Assembly: GCA_945900755.1 (NCBI GenBank)
Contig: CAMDKS010000004.1
Location: 1-64,000 of the forward strand
Direction of reading: 5' to 3'
Source of the DNA: Bdellovibrio sp. ZAP7
Lineage (GTDB): Bacteria > Bdellovibrionota_B > Oligoflexia > Oligoflexales > RGVZ01
DNA: 64,000 bases
Shown: positions 62,560 to 64,000 of the stretch, in pieces
How the letters are laid out: every line of letters starts with the position of its first letter
How positions within the stretch are numbered: the first letter of the stretch is position 1
Notes under the pieces: model-generated
What the model saw: the letters and a program-made list of their open reading frames with translations, nothing else
Told to the model about the DNA's origin: nothing
Databases searched by the model: none
Program-made: the position numbers and the translations under genes

Positions 62560-63263
62560 CCCTAAAAAACACTGCGCGACAGACCTGGATCGAAAATGTC
62601 AGAACACTGTTCGCTCATAGCCTGCGTGTGGATATTTCTTCGAAGGAACGTTTGATCACCCCGATCTTTTTCGCCTTGATTATCTTAATGCTCTTTTCAT
62701 TTGCTATTCCAGAACCCGACGTCGCCATGCGTTCACGGATGATGGTGGCAGAGTCTCAACTGGCCATTTTTTTCGCCCTTCAAATCGCATTTTCTAGGAC
62801 GTTTGAGTCCGAACGCATAGACCGCACGTTTGATCATCTTCGACTGAGCCCCATTTCTTCGTCTGCTTTTATAACGAGTAAAATTTTGCACGTGCTGTTT
62901 ATCGGTGGCGGGACGATGCTGTGTACCGGAATTCTTTCGGTCATTTTACAGGGCCAAAACATGGGACAAATGGCTGATCCGGTCGTGTTAGGCGCAGCTT
63001 TCTTGACGCTCCTTGGCCTAACCGGACTTGGAGTTTTGTTGGCCTCGATCACCCTAAATGCCGAGGGACATCAAATTTTATTTCCGCTCCTGTATTTTCC
63101 CCTTTCTGTTCCCGTGCTACTTTGTTCTACTGAGGGACTCGTTCATTGGCTCGACACCTATAAATGGGATTCAACAATGAGGGGCTGGTCTGTTATGCTC
63201 ATTGCCTTTGATATTATTTATTTAACACTTACCATCCTACTCGGCACAGAAGCTGTCGATTGA
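62556..63263 (+). CDS. ccmB: Haem exporter membrane protein CcmB
   Basis: A 235-residue protein with six membrane helices (for example LITPIFFALIILMLFSFA and VVLGAAFLTLLGLTGLGVLL). PIFFALIILMLFSFAIPE-type N terminus, RTFDHLRLSPIS and FPLLYFPLSVPVLL are CcmB features. It overlaps ccmA by four bases (ATGA). Confidence 0.9.
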   Translation: MTLKNTARQTWIENVRTLFAHSLRVDISSKERLITPIFFALIILMLFSFAIPEPDVAMRSRMMVAESQLAIFFALQIAFSRTFESERIDRTFDHLRLSPISSSAFITSKILHVLFIGGGTMLCTGILSVILQGQNMGQMADPVVLGAAFLTLLGLTGLGVLLASITLNAEGHQILFPLLYFPLSVPVLLCSTEGLVHWLDTYKWDSTMRGWSVMLIAFDIIYLTLTILLGTEAVD

Positions 63264-63290
63264 TTTTTAAGAATGGGATTAGGAAAAAGT

Positions 63291-63983
63291 ATGACCGAGC
63301 GCAAATCAAAATTTACTCTAGCCAACTCCCTGACAGTGCTACTTGCGATGCTGCTCGGACAATGGATGTTGGCCTGGTTATGGGTACCTGTGGATGAAGC
63401 ACAAGGGGACGTTTACCGAGTTATATACCTTCATGTGCCGGCGGCCTTTGCCTCATTTCTCAGTGCAGGCGTGCTACTTATCGGCAGCCTGTTAGCCCTA
63501 CGCTCCAAAGACGAACACTGGCTAAACCTATCGAGAGCGGCCGCCGAAGTAGGCCTCCTCTTTACACTACTAACATTAGCGACAGGCAGCATCTGGGGTA
63601 AGCCTACTTGGGGAGTATGGTGGACTTGGGATGCGCGCCTAACCACATCTTTCCTACTCGCACTCATGTATGGGGGTTGGATTCTGCTTTTTGGGGCCAT
63701 TCCACAGGGGCCCTCACGCACACGAAGCTGCTCGATTCTCGGCGTTATGATTGCTGCGGACGTCCCTATTATTTATAAAAGCGTGACCTGGTGGAGAACT
63801 CTTCATCAACCCCAAACCATCCTGCGCACTGGCGGCTCAACAATGGATAGTGACATGCTATGTGTCCTCCTATCCGGCATCGCAATCATGGCCTTAGTGA
63901 CCGTTAATATGATATTGGTCCGACGTGAAACACTTCGCCTCGAACAAGAACTCGAAGAAAAATCTCTTGGAGGTGCATCATGA
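63291..63983 (+). CDS. ccmC: Haem-handling membrane protein CcmC
   Basis: About 230 residues with six membrane helices and the haem-binding WWD motif (GVWWTWDARLTTSFLLALMYGG). YRVIYLHVPAAFASFL is conserved in CcmC, with a His expected to ligate haem; a second His (HQPQTILRTGG) follows. It loads haem onto CcmE. The ATG at 63291 has AGGA upstream and is preferred to one at 63273. The stop overlaps the next start (ATGA). Confidence 0.92.
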   Translation: MTERKSKFTLANSLTVLLAMLLGQWMLAWLWVPVDEAQGDVYRVIYLHVPAAFASFLSAGVLLIGSLLALRSKDEHWLNLSRAAAEVGLLFTLLTLATGSIWGKPTWGVWWTWDARLTTSFLLALMYGGWILLFGAIPQGPSRTRSCSILGVMIAADVPIIYKSVTWWRTLHQPQTILRTGGSTMDSDMLCVLLSGIAIMALVTVNMILVRRETLRLEQELEEKSLGGAS

Positions 63984-64000
63984 GTCCATATCCAGAAGCC
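63980..64000 (+). CDS. Start of next ccm-operon gene (partial)
   Basis: An ATG overlapping the ccmC stop with GGAGG seven bases upstream begins MSPYPEA and runs off the window. By position ccmD or ccmE is expected, but seven residues do not allow identification. Confidence 0.55.

Noticed and set aside
1-64000. CRISPR array, prophage or insertion sequence
   Set aside because: No regular spaced repeats, phage structural genes, integrase or transposase were seen.

Overview
The window looks like a chromosomal segment of a Gram-negative bacterium of the Bdellovibrionota (Bdellovibrio/Oligoflexia) type. This is inferred from gene content, not from a marker gene: a lipid A / outer-membrane biogenesis cluster, many lipoproteins, a Rhizobium-type asparaginase, a long tad pilus operon and a probable sigma-54 promoter. 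No rRNA, tRNA, CRISPR array, transposase or integrase was recognised.

Layout. (1) 68-6870, minus strand: a tight four-gene operon encoding a coiled-coil protein, a MotA-like and a MotB-like stator pair, and a 1427-residue Upf1-like SF1 helicase ending in a Vsr-like nuclease fold. The combination of ion-driven motor and nucleic-acid enzyme recalls Zorya defence systems, but the helicase class and accessory protein differ. It is the best candidate here for an undescribed system. (2) 7037-12654: metabolic genes (pseudouridine synthase, asparaginase, MFS carrier, guanine deaminase, Bax-inhibitor-1 protein). (3) 13432-23828, minus strand: a near-continuous envelope operon lolC-lolD-bamA-skp-fabZ-lpxA-lpxB-msbA-lpxK, which takes lipoprotein release, beta-barrel assembly and lipid A synthesis and flipping from start to finish. 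(4) 24334-27764: a lipase-like lipoprotein, a protein with a cryptic RelA/SpoT-type synthetase fold, a thioredoxin-like protein and a small secreted protein.

(5) 28003-45703, minus strand: a roughly 17.7-kb tad/Flp type IVb pilus operon (flp, secretin, two FHA-like membrane proteins, second small pilin, TadE/TadG-like proteins, prepilin peptidase, CpaB, TadA ATPase with an FHA-like N terminus, TadB, TadC). A consensus sigma-54 promoter lies just upstream of flp, with inverted repeats farther upstream where an enhancer-binding protein could bind. (6) 46381-50436: a transglycosylase-like gene whose catalytic Glu is Ala, two lipoproteins, an S66 peptidase, and several palindromic or tandem operator-like sites. 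(7) 50660-60491: a beta-propeller/charged-protein pair, tyrS, tcdA, a sulfite-oxidase/cytochrome c fusion, an M28 peptidase lipoprotein, lysS and a GNAT. (8) 60688-64000: an outer-membrane protein and the start of a ccmABC cytochrome c maturation operon, apparently leaderless.

Several non-coding repeats lie between genes: a 124-bp element with 27-bp inverted ends (52.6 kb) related to a copy at 24.3 kb, a 45-bp repeat at 33.9 and 50.5 kb, and a 12-mer found in three intergenic regions. Start codons were moved from the longest ORF where a ribosome binding site or family alignment decided the matter; such cases are noted in each entry.
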